Part shown: positions 49,025-59,300 of the stretch, one piece after another
How the letters are laid out: each line of letters starts with the position of its first letter
Position numbering within the stretch: position 1 is the stretch's first letter
Origin: Alitta virens
Taxonomy: Eukaryota > Annelida > Polychaeta > Phyllodocida > Nereididae
Length of the DNA: 64,000 nucleotides
Assembly (NCBI GenBank): GCA_932294295.1
Contig: OW028578.1
Coordinates: 36,371,685 to 36,435,684, forward strand
Direction of reading: 5' to 3'
Position numbers and translations under genes: made by a program
Notes under the pieces: model-generated
What the model saw: the letters and a program-made list of their open reading frames with translations, nothing else
Told to the model about the DNA's origin: nothing
Databases searched by the model: none

Positions 49025-49200
49025 CTTAGACGAATAGTACCTCAGCCAGTTCTTTTATTAATGTATAAAAGTTTTATATTCAACCTATATTTGACTATGA
49101 TTGTACGATATGGGATTGTTGTAGTGATTATATAAATGCTACACAAAGGCTACAAAACCGAGTTGCTAGAATTATCAGTTCCAACTTTAATATCAGAAAT
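49025..49200 (+). mobile_element. LINE reverse-transcriptase C-terminal fragment
   Basis: The plus strand reads a short thumb-like segment (PIFDYDCTIWDCCSDYINAT followed by RLQNRVARII) characteristic of the C-terminal part of non-LTR reverse transcriptases. Only about 60 codons are present, so it is a fossil. Confidence 0.6.
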
Positions 49201-49399
49201 GTCAGAGGCAAATGTCCTCAACAAATACATTTGCAAAAAAATCTGAGAATAAACATGCTTTTTCTTTATATTTTGTTGCTTATGTGTTGTTACCTTATAC
49301 ACAAGAAATGGCAGAACACACAGTAGTTTGCCTTCTGATACAATGGTAATATATTTTGCTATTTTTCTTTCTATTATCAAACAGCTTATTCTCATAATC

Positions 49400-49777
49400 A
49401 CATCTTGCCTTAAAAAGTTTAGACTTGAATAATGTTTGGCTTTTTTTATAATTTGAATATTTGACAATATTTTTTTGTCTAATAGACCTTTGCCATTGTT
49501 TGACTGTTTTCAGATGCTTAAGTTTATCATTAAACCAGGGAACACAGTTTCTAGATGAGGTGCTAGTCAGAGGAACAAAGTTAGTTATTACAGAATCAAT
49601 TGCACCTTTGAATGCATTATAGTATTCATCATCACTTGTACATTCTGTGTAATTAGCATTCAAATCGATTGTATTCAGATAGCTGTTGATTAAAGTCATT
49701 GACAACATTCCAACATATGACTGAGTTGTTTTATTGGCAAAGTAAGTCACATCATTACACACCACTATCACTATCAT
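49400..49777 (-). mobile_element. LINE endonuclease-RT linker fragment
   Basis: The minus-strand frame contains a VPWFNDKLKHLKTVK-type segment followed by YSNYKKSQTLFKSKLFKARC. This is the linker between the endonuclease and reverse transcriptase of CR1-like LINEs, comparable to the region near 40470. No RT domain follows in this orientation; the adjacent RT scrap at 49025-49200 is on the opposite strand. Confidence 0.65.
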
Positions 49778-49947
49778 TTGGAAACGGATGAGCTTGATAA
49801 TTTATAGAAATTATCTTTTACTTCCCAAATCTGGTTTAATGAAAAACTATGGCTGCAGGATTAGATGGTTGTTTATATTTATGAATCACTAGGAATCACT
49901 ACAGACATGCAAATATCCCGCCGACTTTAAAACAAGGATATTCAGTT

Positions 49948-50333
49948 TCAGTTCTTGGTGTCAGGGATAACGTAAGGTGTACATGTCCAACCACAGGACT
50001 CGGTCTGTTCACCTGTTCCGCAGCATGTCCCTGAGGAACGACGACACTTGTATTTCACACAACTTCTGGTGCGGGACATTTGGTTACTATTGCACCCAGA
50101 CCACATACTCCACGAGCCCCAACTCCCTGCAAGTGAAAGGAGATTCAAGATTTAGGAAAAAATTATTAAACTTCATACATTTCAAAACTTGCAAAACTTA
50201 TAACCTCAGAAAAAACTGAGTATTCAGTCAAAATAATTTCAACATTATTTCACTTACAGCACGTTGCAGCCTGACTGCTACAGAAGATCGAAGCCAGAAG
50301 AAGGACAATGGAGAGAGATATCAACTTCTTCAT
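49948..50333 (-). CDS. Small secreted thrombospondin type 1 domain protein (two exons)
   Basis: Two exons on the minus strand. Exon 1 (50333-50258) encodes a strong signal peptide (MKKLISLSIVLLLASIF, then CSSQA) and ends in phase 1 at donor T|GTAAGTG. Exon 2 (50126-49948) starts after acceptor tttcacttgcag. Joining restores a Trp and completes the TSP1 signature WSWGSWSMWSGC, followed by SRTRSC and a cysteine-rich remainder to a stop at 49948. The product is about 84 residues: leader plus a single TSP1-like domain with a short tail, and no membrane segment. TSP1 domains bind glycans and proteins outside the cell. The role is unknown; a peptide effector, matrix or immune protein is possible. 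An acceptor-like tttttcag near 50385 suggests a 5' untranslated exon upstream. Frame and splice sites are intact, so it may be functional. Confidence 0.82.
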
Positions 50334-50399
50334 TGTGGATGGCACTTGGTTGGGATGATATGGATGTTCTTAGCAAGCTCTTTCTGAAAAAATATAAGA

Positions 50400-51158
50400 T
50401 TAGCATGTTAAACCTGGCTGTTACTGAGCCGATATTGAGGTAAAATTGAACCAATATTGATGCAACATTCAGCCAACATTTAGTCAACACTAAACATTTT
50501 CCAAATATTCAGCCAACAATGAGCCAAGGTTTAGCCGATGAAGAACCCAAAATGAGGTCTAAAGTTATTAGTGAAAATTTCATCAGACCTCTACATACAC
50601 TGTGAAAAAATTCCCTGTAGTTTTTACAGCATGTTGCTGGTGAATTTTTCACTGCATCTTGCTGCTGCATAAATACTGTTGTCTACCATAAAAGAGGACA
50701 AACTGATGTTTGCCATAAAATATGGTAAAATGGTAGATTTTGCTATGTTTTATGACAATCTACAGAATAAATTACATTATTCTGCAACTTTCTTTACCCA
50801 TAGCTGTAAATTTTATATTATTATGCCGTAGGATAGATTTATGGTATCTTGGCAAAAACAAGTTATTGTAGCATTCTACATACCAAATTTACAAATTTTG
50901 TCGTAAAAACTACGGTTAAATTGTAAGTCCACTATTGAAACTTTTTATAGTGTACAGTCCAGTTTCAAGTGAGTTAAATCGTTTCATAAAAATTAAATGA
51001 CATGAAATAGTAATTTAGCTATATATAATATTTACTTTTATTAGAAAACTTGATGTCATTCATGACACAATGCAAACAAAAATAAAAATGTGGTTTGCAG
51101 TACTGGGCAGTTATCTGTCAACCAACAGCATTGCTATCATTGTTCAAAGATCTCTAGC

Positions 51159-51189
<31 letters not shown>

Positions 51190-51300
51190 CATGGTCAGTT
51201 ACAATATATAATACAATAGCAACATAATTGTAGTTTTCATTGTGAAATTCTATCTTGTTATCTCTATAAACATCTCACAGCATTATCCATAACCATCTGA
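50400..51300. other. Intergenic, with (TA)n tract
   Basis: No coding evidence. Short GAGCCAA/CAGCCAACA-type direct repeats occur around 50425-50540, and a (TA)n tract lies at about 51164-51189. Confidence 0.5.
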
Positions 51301-51305
51301 TTTAT

Positions 51306-51736
51306 ATGCTTATAATGCTTATAATGCTTATAATGCTTATAATGCTTATAATGCTTATAATGCTTATAATGCTTATAATGCTTATAATGCTTATAATGCT
51401 TATAATGCTTATAATGCTTATAATGCTTATAATGCTTATAATGCGTATAATGCTTATAATGCGTATAATGCGCATAATGCTTATAATGCTTATAATGCGT
51501 ATAATGCGTATAATGGTTATAATGCGCATAATGCACATAATGCACATAATGCTTATAATGCTTATAATGCTTATAATGCTTATAATGCTTATAATGCTTA
51601 TAATGCTTATAATGCTTATAATGCTTATAATGCTCATAATGCGTATAATGCTTATAATGCGTATAATGCTTATAATGCTTATAATGCTTACAGTGCTTAT
51701 AATGCTTATAATGCTTATAATGCTTACAGTGCTTAT
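51306..51736. repeat. 9-bp satellite array 1, TTATAATGC
   Basis: About 48 tandem copies of TTATAATGC with point variants (GTATAATGC, GCATAATGC, ACATAATGC, TTACAGTGC). Because the unit is 9 bp, each stop-free frame encodes an endless tripeptide (IML or YNA on +, HYK or IIS on -). These are not genes. Confidence 0.97.
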
Positions 51737-51949
51737 AATTCTAAATGGAGATTACGAGAACTCTATCTAAATCTGGCTATACTATGATAAAGATACCTAG
51801 GTAGTAGGGTAGGTTGATATCAGAAGTGTGGCCTTGGACTAGTATTGAAAAGAGATGGTGGGGTACTGAAACATCCAAATCACTCTTATGTGCCAGCATG
51901 ATGAGGATTTACTATCATATATATATGTCGTAATCCTACCATTAAAATG
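51737..51949 (+). repeat. 213-bp direct repeat, copy 1
   Basis: Begins AATTCTAAATGGAGATTACG and ends ATTAAAATG. It appears identical to 53181-53393. It separates the two satellite blocks. Confidence 0.95.
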
Positions 51950-52818
51950 CTTATAATGCTTATAATGCTTATAATGCGTATAATGCTTATAATGCTTATA
52001 ATGCTTATAATGCTTATAATGCATATAATGCTTATAATGCGTATAATGCTTATAATGCTTATAATGCGTATAGTGCTTATAATGCTTATAATGCGTATAA
52101 TGCTTATAATGCTTATAATGCTTATAATGTGTATAATGCTTATAATGCGTATAATGCTTATAATGCTTATAATGCTTATAATGTGTATAATGCTTATAAT
52201 GTGTATAATGCTTATAATGCGTATAATGCTTATAATGCTTATAATGCTTATAATGCGTATAATGCTTATAATGCGTATAATGCTTATAATGCGTATAATG
52301 CGCATAATGCTTATAATGCTTATAATGCGTATAATGCGTATAATGGTTATAATGCGCATAATGCACATAATGCACATAATGCTTATAATGCTTATGATGC
52401 TTATGATGCTTATAGTGCTTATAATGCTTATTATGCTTATAATGCTTATAATGCGTATAATGCTTATAATGTGTATAATGCTTATAATGCTTATAATGCG
52501 TATAATGCTTATTATGCTTATAATGCTTATAATGCTTATAATGCTTATAATGCGTATAATGCTTATTATGCGTATAATGCGTATAATGCTTATAATGCTT
52601 ATAATGCTTATAATGCTTATAATGCGTATAATGCGTATGATGCTTATAATGCGTATAATGCTTATAATGCTTATAATGCGTATAATGCTTATAATGCGTA
52701 TAATGCTTATAATGCTTATAATGCGTATAATGCTTATAATGCGTATAATGCTTATAATGCTTATAATGCGTATAATGCGTATAATGCTTATAATGCTTAT
52801 AATGCGTATAATGCGTAT
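51950..52818. repeat. 9-bp satellite array 2
   Basis: About 96 further copies of the same unit, richer in GTATAATGC and TTATTATGC variants. A distinctive variant run (GGTTATAATGCGCATAATGC followed by two ACATAATGC units) occurs once in each block, at about 51512-51550 and 52342-52380, so block 2 shares ancestry with block 1 rather than having expanded independently. Confidence 0.97.
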
Positions 52819-53180
52819 AGCCTAAATAGCCAGAACTCTCTGCTGCTGTCCTGCCTTTCTGAGCCTCTCTCTCCCTGTCTGCTGTCTGCAGAGAAGGGCC
52901 CAGTGCAGATTAAATACTTGGCCTAAATTGGGCATGCTCAAAGATGCTTATGGAAATTTCCTAGGATTGTTATAGTTTTATGTAATAATTTTTAAAAGGA
53001 TTCAGGGAGCATTAATGAAGTGAGCATCTTGTAGGGGAGCATATATGATAGCCTTATGACACAAGCTTTAATGATTTTCCAAAGGTCAGGAATAAACATT
53101 CATAGTTCAATGAAACTCATCTTCAGTGTCATTTTCAAATGCGCTCTTCATCTACTACATAAGGTCTCTTGTGCGCACCT
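52819..53180. other. Spacer between satellite and second 213-bp repeat
   Basis: Unique sequence with no gene recognised. Confidence 0.5.
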
Positions 53181-53393
53181 AATTCTAAATGGAGATTACG
53201 AGAACTCTATCTAAATCTGGCTATACTATGATAAAGATACCTAGGTAGTAGGGTAGGTTGATATCAGAAGTGTGGCCTTGGACTAGTATTGAAAAGAGAT
53301 GGTGGGGTACTGAAACATCCAAATCACTCTTATGTGCCAGCATGATGAGGATTTACTATCATATATATATGTCGTAATCCTACCATTAAAATG
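53181..53393 (+). repeat. 213-bp direct repeat, copy 2
   Basis: Same length as and apparently identical to 51737-51949. Here it is followed by TGCAATAAAA rather than the satellite. Confidence 0.95.
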
Positions 53394-53440
53394 TGCAATA
53401 AAATTAAGGTATTTTTCATATGCACAATAAATTTGTTTAA

Positions 53441-55160
53441 AGGGGAACTAATGGAGATTAGTATGTTTATTTTAAAAGATCAATTAGATATAAAAATATC
53501 GATTGCCGCAAAAAAATTTGTTCAAAAGACGAGTTTAGCATGAATTTTAGCCTATATAAGCTTGCAATTTGCACCACCCCCGACAACGCTGGAGGCCGCC
53601 ATTATTGCACACGGCACGCAAGGCCGTGACTTCACTTATGTCCTAATAAGTGCGATCCTGCATGCACAGATTGCAATCCAGTTCATTGCAAATTTATGAA
53701 GAACAATAGTATAACAACAATACAAGAAGTTAATTAGACTTTTTTGGATTGCAATGAACAAGTATAATAATTAGCAATTAGGGAGTTATTTAATGAAAGG
53801 ATCATTATATATTAATAATTAATGCTCTATAAGTTATTCTAAAGAAAAACTTGTGAAAAGATAGGCAAAATTCCTTGCCACAATTATATATTATATAGTA
53901 TATATTATAGTGTCATTCTTAGTATACATGTGCATTATTGAATAGTTAGTGTTAGTTTTTGGCATAACTCAAGATTAGCAGCATGTATTATATTAATCAA
54001 CAATTTGTACTTGTTCAATTGTATGCAACTTGAAAGCATGCATTGCTAGACATATTTAAAACTCATGCGGGAGGAGGAAGGACCAATCTAAAACTCAAGT
54101 TGTCATAAATACATCAATTTTATAAAGCTTCACCTTAACTTATAGATTTTTATTGTTTAACACTGTTCTATTAACAAGTGCATAGTTAGATAGTTAGATA
54201 GATAGATAGAATACACATAATGTTAAAATCTAATACAATGTAAACCAAAATATTATATACATGCATAGAGTTTATTTATTTTCACCAATCTCCGCAAATA
54301 AAATTTACAACTTAATGTCATATAATACAGGAATATCACTAAACTGACTGGTAATGGGGGTACACCCGAGTATAACAATATACAGTAACCCATAGGGTGT
54401 ATGCCCCCCATTAAAAGAAAAAATATTTTACTCCATCAAAAATAAAGAATATATAAAACAAGGCAAAAAGAAAATGAGAAAAATGAAAAATAAACAATGG
54501 ACTTAATTTTCGTATTATCAACACAATTTTTCAATGAAAAGAAAAAAAAAAAAAAATATATATATAATGCTAATAATGATTGAAACGTGATTTTGAATAG
54601 GATTTTACAGATGATATTTGAGTATTTACCTTTCTTAATTGCTGTGGTAAATGCAGCCAAAGATAATATAGCTTAGTTTTGTTTAACTTTCAATTTCTTT
54701 AGATTAATAGTTGAAAGCAAGCTATTTTCGTGCACTGCAATGGTATTGTTTAAAGAAGTTTATCTTCTATACTCTGTGCAATTAACATTACATTTATAAT
54801 TGCATAGTCTCAAATTGATGGCAATTACTTGACACTTTGTTAGGACAGTGACATGCTCTTATTTCAATTGCAATTAACACCTTAAAAAAATTGCCTGCTT
54901 CTGACACTGCTAACCTATAGTCAAGCAGTTGGATTGCACTTGGCTCTCATTGCCGAAGTACAACAGTGACGTATTTCCGGCGAGAACAAAACACCCAGGA
55001 AAGTAGAAAATGGCGGCCTCCGTAGCTCACAACATGGAGCTAATAAATGCAGGATATTACTTTACCAGGGCATATATACAAGTAATGAATATGGGGGATT
55101 TGTTTCAATGGACAAAGGCTAACATCTGAGAGGTAAAGTGCAAAAGGGTTTAGTTCCCCT
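53441..55160. mobile_element. Kolobok/T2-like non-autonomous transposon flanked by TTAA
   Basis: Termini AGGGGAACTAA (53441-53451) and TTAGTTCCCCT (55150-55160) are perfect inverted repeats. TTAA flanks each end (53437-53440 and 55161-55164). TTAA target duplications with ends of the TTAAAGGGG type are known from Kolobok/T2 elements. A second symmetrical inverted motif (GGAGGCCGCCATT / AATGGCGGCCTCC) lies about 140-150 bp inside each end. No transposase was recognised in the 1.7 kb, so it is a large MITE-like derivative. piggyBac also uses TTAA, but its termini differ. Confidence 0.8.
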
Positions 55161-55164
55161 TTAA

Positions 55165-56820
55165 GTATGCAAGGTACTTCTGAAAAGGAGAGGGAAATCT
55201 CAGCCTGTATCAGTGAAATGGGTTTATTTTCAGACATTTCACTGAAAATTACCATTTTAGAGGCTGCAGTAGTTGGCATACTGCACTACTCATCAAGTAC
55301 AGTTACTTCCTCCAAAATAGCCAACCAGATGCTAAAGACTATGAGATTGCCAAACAGATTGCCAAGGATTTCATCGAAATTTGGAAGGCAGTTAACCCAT
55401 GGTTGCCAGTGCACGATGAAAAAAATTTTGTGAAAGTGGTGGAAAAAGTTCGCCCTTGTGATGACCCTGCTGTTAAATGTAAGAAAGAAAATCAAAGACA
55501 TCATATAATCTGTACTTGTCCACCAAAAAATAAGTTCCAATAGAAGACAGGGAGTATCTGGGAATATCTGCGAGATCAGTGGGCCAAAATAGGAGCCAGT
55601 GGTTCCTTCCACCTGGGTTCTGTAGACAAAGCTAGAGCAGAGAGATTGCAAAATCAGATTCTGAAGCAACGAGAGGTGGACTTGGCCACATTTGCCTCCA
55701 CCTCTTCTCAAGATAATCCTTTGGAATTCAGCTCAGTGGGAAGTCTTGCCAATGCCATTCTGCTGGATCTGAAGGCTATGGACCTGCTCAAGCCGGGCCT
55801 TGATGTTCAAATAAAAATAGTTGACAAATCGAAAATTGACAGGGAAAAGGCCAGAATGAAAGTGGAAAGTGATGAAAGGCACAAAGAGGGTCTGGAAAAT
55901 TTGCTATGGAGTTGATGGGAAAAGGGAAGTTCAAGATGAAGATGGAGATATTAAGCTGAAGAAAGGAAGGGGTCCTGAGCACCATCTGACTTTCACAAAA
56001 GAGCCATTGCATGAAATTCGAACACACAGAGTCATTCCACGGACAGGTGCAACTGGAGTTTGTCTTGCTGAAGAAGTTGCTAACGTTTTAGAAGAATTTA
56101 AGCTTGTGTAAAATGAAAAGGCTTTAATCCTTGACAACACAAATACAAACACCGGATCAGAAGGAGGTCTTGTGACTTCATTTGAAAAAAGGATTGGTCG
56201 CAAATTGCACACCATTGGCTGCTCACTTCACCAAAATGAGCTGCCCTCCCTAGCTGTTTTCAATCATCTGGATGGCAGCACTAGAAGTCCAAAGTTGGAC
56301 TGCAGTTCTGCTTTCTCTGGTCCACTTGGAAAACTCTGACAAAACGACCAGGATCGTCCTCAAGTGTAATTCTGAAAACTTAGCGGTGCTCTGTAAAACA
56401 AGGAGTTTGATAAAGATACACTGAAATATCTGAGTAGCGACCAGAGGCTGCTGCATGAGTATGTTCTTGGAATTTATCAGGGCCAAGTCATTCCATGATT
56501 TGCTGCCTTGAAAATTGGACCATTAAACCAGGCCAGATGGCTGACTCTGGTAATCAGACTGATGTGTCTGTGGACAAGAGGTGCATAAACTCCACAACTT
56601 CATGACAATCTCCACCAACTCATAAAGTACATTGTTTGACTGTATGCAGTCAGCTGGTTTGAAATTAAGAGGGACCCCAAGTTTCACAATCAGCAGCTGT
56701 ACATTTTCAACATGATCCAGAGGGTCACGCTGCAATTGGATCAAGTACAAACTGTTGCTTTCAACAATTTGAAGTACAATGGTTTCTCTCTGCTTCCCGT
56801 TGAAGTCTGATGTATGAATG
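55165..56820 (+). pseudogene. Fossil transposase-like gene
   Basis: Plus-strand remnant spread over several frames: DLATFASTSSQDNPLEFSSV near 55680, KGRGPEHHLTFTKEPLHEIR near 55965, LILDNTNTNTGSEGGLV followed by LHTIGCSLHQNELP (about 56130-56250), and then FNHLDG near 56262, QARWLTLVIRLMCLWTRGA near 56530, AVSWFEIKRDPKFHNQQLY near 56650 and a terminal FSLLPVEV near 56800. The Asp-NT..NTG..GG and C..H.NELP pattern resembles RNase-H-like transposase cores found as repeated genes in cnidarian and other invertebrate genomes; the family name is not certain. Multiple stops and shifts are present. It starts right at the TTAA edge of the element at 53441-55160. Confidence 0.6.
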
Positions 56821-56861
56821 CGAAGTCAAAGAATCTGATCTCAAAAACAATTCTGTCCATC

Positions 56862-56945
56862 AGGTTCCTTCATCTCATTGCCATGGTCCCTGTCTATCCT
56901 AATTAGCCCATCAGGAGCAGAAATACAGGATCTAAAGCCTTAATC
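56862..56945 (+). mobile_element. SINE body fragment
   Basis: Matches the body of the 61524-61700 SINE (CATTGCCATGGTCCCTGTCT, CTAATTAGCCCATC) without the tRNA-like head. The tail is short. Confidence 0.75.
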
Positions 56946-57419
56946 TTGGTGAAGATGACAAGTGAAGCCTCCCATGCAGTTTTTGGACTTGAGTCAAGGC
57001 ATAAGCACATTCTGAAAAAACAGCTTTGCCACCAAATGAGGTCTGCTTTTGTTTCCAAGGGCTCATGCATTGAGCATTATGATGATCTTGACATTTAAAT
57101 TATTTTGAAATACCTCTATTGTTGTTAACAGTTTATTTTGACATACTGTAAAAAAGGTCACAAGAAATGTAAAAATAAGGCTATTTTGTTGAATTACTTG
57201 TGGGTGATTTTCAATAAAGTTTCCTCATATGATTATAGATATGAAAGGATATGATAGACTGTATAGTTAGTAATATATTTATTTGTATTATTTGTAGAAT
57301 GCATCATTGATCATCGATCACTGGTTGTTTTTGCTGTGAAATAAACACTCGAGGTTCAGATTCCCGACTCTTGATTTGAAGAACCTGACACATTGGCGCA
57401 GTGTCATTATGTTGCTTTC
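56946..57419. other. Intergenic
   Basis: AT-rich sequence between transposon fossils; no gene recognised. Confidence 0.4.
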
Positions 57420-58480
57420 AAAGAGTTTATTAATGAGCTCACTACAGCTCAAGTACTAGCTTTTGCAGATTATGACAAAGAATTTCTATTGCAAACTGAT
57501 GCAAGTACTTCTGGTTTGGGAGCTATTCTCTATCAGTATCAAGGGGAAAACAATGTCAAAGTTTAACCTGTCATTGGCTATGCTAGAAGAACGGTAACCT
57601 AAGCAAATATCCTGCTCACAAACTTGAAATGCTTGCATTAAAATGGTCTGTGTGTGATTATTTGTTAGGCAGCAAGTTTTTGGTTGAAACCGACAATAAC
57701 CCACTCACCTATGTGTTAACGACTGCAAAATGGATGCCACAGGGCATAGATGGATCTCGGAGTTGTCCATGTATAATTTTAAAATCAAGTATCATCCTGG
57801 CAAATCAAATGTGGTCGCAGATAGTTTGTTTCGTATGTATTCTGGTGAAAGCAAATCTGTCGATAAAGACACAATTCAAGCTCTGTTTAAAAGCGTTATG
57901 TAAGAATGGGTTGGTTGCTTGTGTCGCTGTAAGTGGTGCAACTTTTCCTACTGAAGATGTTGATGCCATTCAGATAGTGTCCGATGAGGAAATGCGCGCT
58001 GCTCAGCGAAATGATCTTGGTATCAAATCACAAACAACATGCTCTTGAAACTGCTCACAAGAATTTGAGTAACGACTTTTCAATTGTATGATTGTGCAAG
58101 AAAACAAGTTGAGAATTTACAAAGCTCAGCAAAACAAAGGTATGATGCAAAAGTCAGAGGTGCTGTGAAATTAAGGGAGTTAGTAGTGAAGAATCTGATT
58201 CAGACGTGTCTGTAATTGTGAGAACAAGAAGAAATGTAAACGATGGTCAGAATGTCAAAAATGAAAATGTTGTAAACTTTCATGAAAATGTGACTGTTAT
58301 TGAAGGGGCAAATGAAGCTGACAATGCTGTGAATGCAGGTATTGCAACCAATAGTAGGCCTAAAAGACACAGGAGACCTCAACAATGGTACACCAGTGGG
58401 GATTATATTGTAAATACAGCAGGTACTGAGTATTTTGTTTTTAGATATTCATGTCAAACTTGGGTTATATTGTTATGAAT
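57420..58480 (+). mobile_element. Ty3/Gypsy-like LTR retrotransposon pol remnant
   Basis: The RNase H region is readable in two frames: FADYDKEFLLQTDASTSGLG at about 57462-57525 and HKLEMLALKWSVCDYLLG, then ETDNNPLTYVL (57620-57722). A YHPGKSNVVADSL segment follows near 57790. The integrase is almost entirely missing. The distal end of pol (PKRHRRPQQWYTSGDY) is at about 58357-58410. No LTRs were identified. It is an old, internally deleted fossil with stops and shifts and cannot be active. Confidence 0.8.
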
Positions 58481-59040
58481 GCAAAACCTTAAAATTTATC
58501 TTGAATCTTACCAAATTGTCAATTTTTGCAATTGTCATTGTTTGCATTATTATGACATAAAGGCATAAAAATTAGTGGCTTTATTTACATGGATGTTAAA
58601 GTCACCAATAAATATGACCTAATTTTTATACTCGCTATAATATGCCAACATATTAGTAAGCTCAATGAAGAATACATCCATGCTAAATCTATTTTTTTGG
58701 ATGAAAACCAGTCCGATTATTGTATTTGCCATCATTTTGAAGTTCACCAATTACACAAGTGTCATCGTCAGTGAGTCATGATTCGTTTAGGGTCTCGGAC
58801 TCTGAGCATTCCACAAACAGAGACTCACCTTTTTATTAGAATTCATTTCTGAATTATGGTCAATCAAGCTGTCCGAGTTTTGTCACAGTGCACACCAAAT
58901 TTGTTGCTCAGTTGCACAATGCTACTACTTGGCTCGTTGGGTCTAGTCATTAAGACTCAAGACGAATTTACTTGCTTTCATAAAATAATATAATAATGGG
59001 TGGAAACAATCGATATACTCTATCAACAGTCCAGGAGGAA
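58481..59040. other. Intergenic, no gene seen
   Basis: AT-rich sequence downstream of the Gypsy fossil. A 3' LTR could lie here but no pair was found. Confidence 0.4.
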
Positions 59041-59300
59041 CACCCTAAAGGGGCATTTACACTATCACGTATTAATTACGTGTGAACACGTACATCAAAA
59101 TTGGCTATACTTGCTCACTCGTTGCTCTGTTAATCACGTATAACTTCTTTCCATGATCGTACATGGGGCAGTCGTAGATTGCTCGCCAGACATCCATAAA
59201 ACGATTGCCGGACATCCGTAAAAAACTCGCCAAACATCTGTGAGGCATCCGTGAGGCATCCATGAAGCACTCGTAGATCAATACAACTCTCATGGCGAGT
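59041..59300. mobile_element. Relative of the inverted-repeat element at 8611-9185
   Basis: Begins GGGGCATTTACACTATCACG and contains repeated CATCCGT/CATCCATAAAACGATTGCC motifs shared with 8611-9185. The far terminus is unclear, so this may be a truncated copy. Confidence 0.45.

Noticed and set aside
51264..52926. Long open frames encoding IML, YNA, HYK or IIS tripeptide repeats, up to 292 codons
   Set aside because: A 9-bp stop-free satellite gives endless tripeptides in two of three frames on each strand; there is no start context or splice structure.
53441..55160. piggyBac element
   Set aside because: TTAA flanks fit, but the termini (AGGGGAACTAA) are closer to Kolobok/T2-type ends and no transposase is present; the call is kept tentative.
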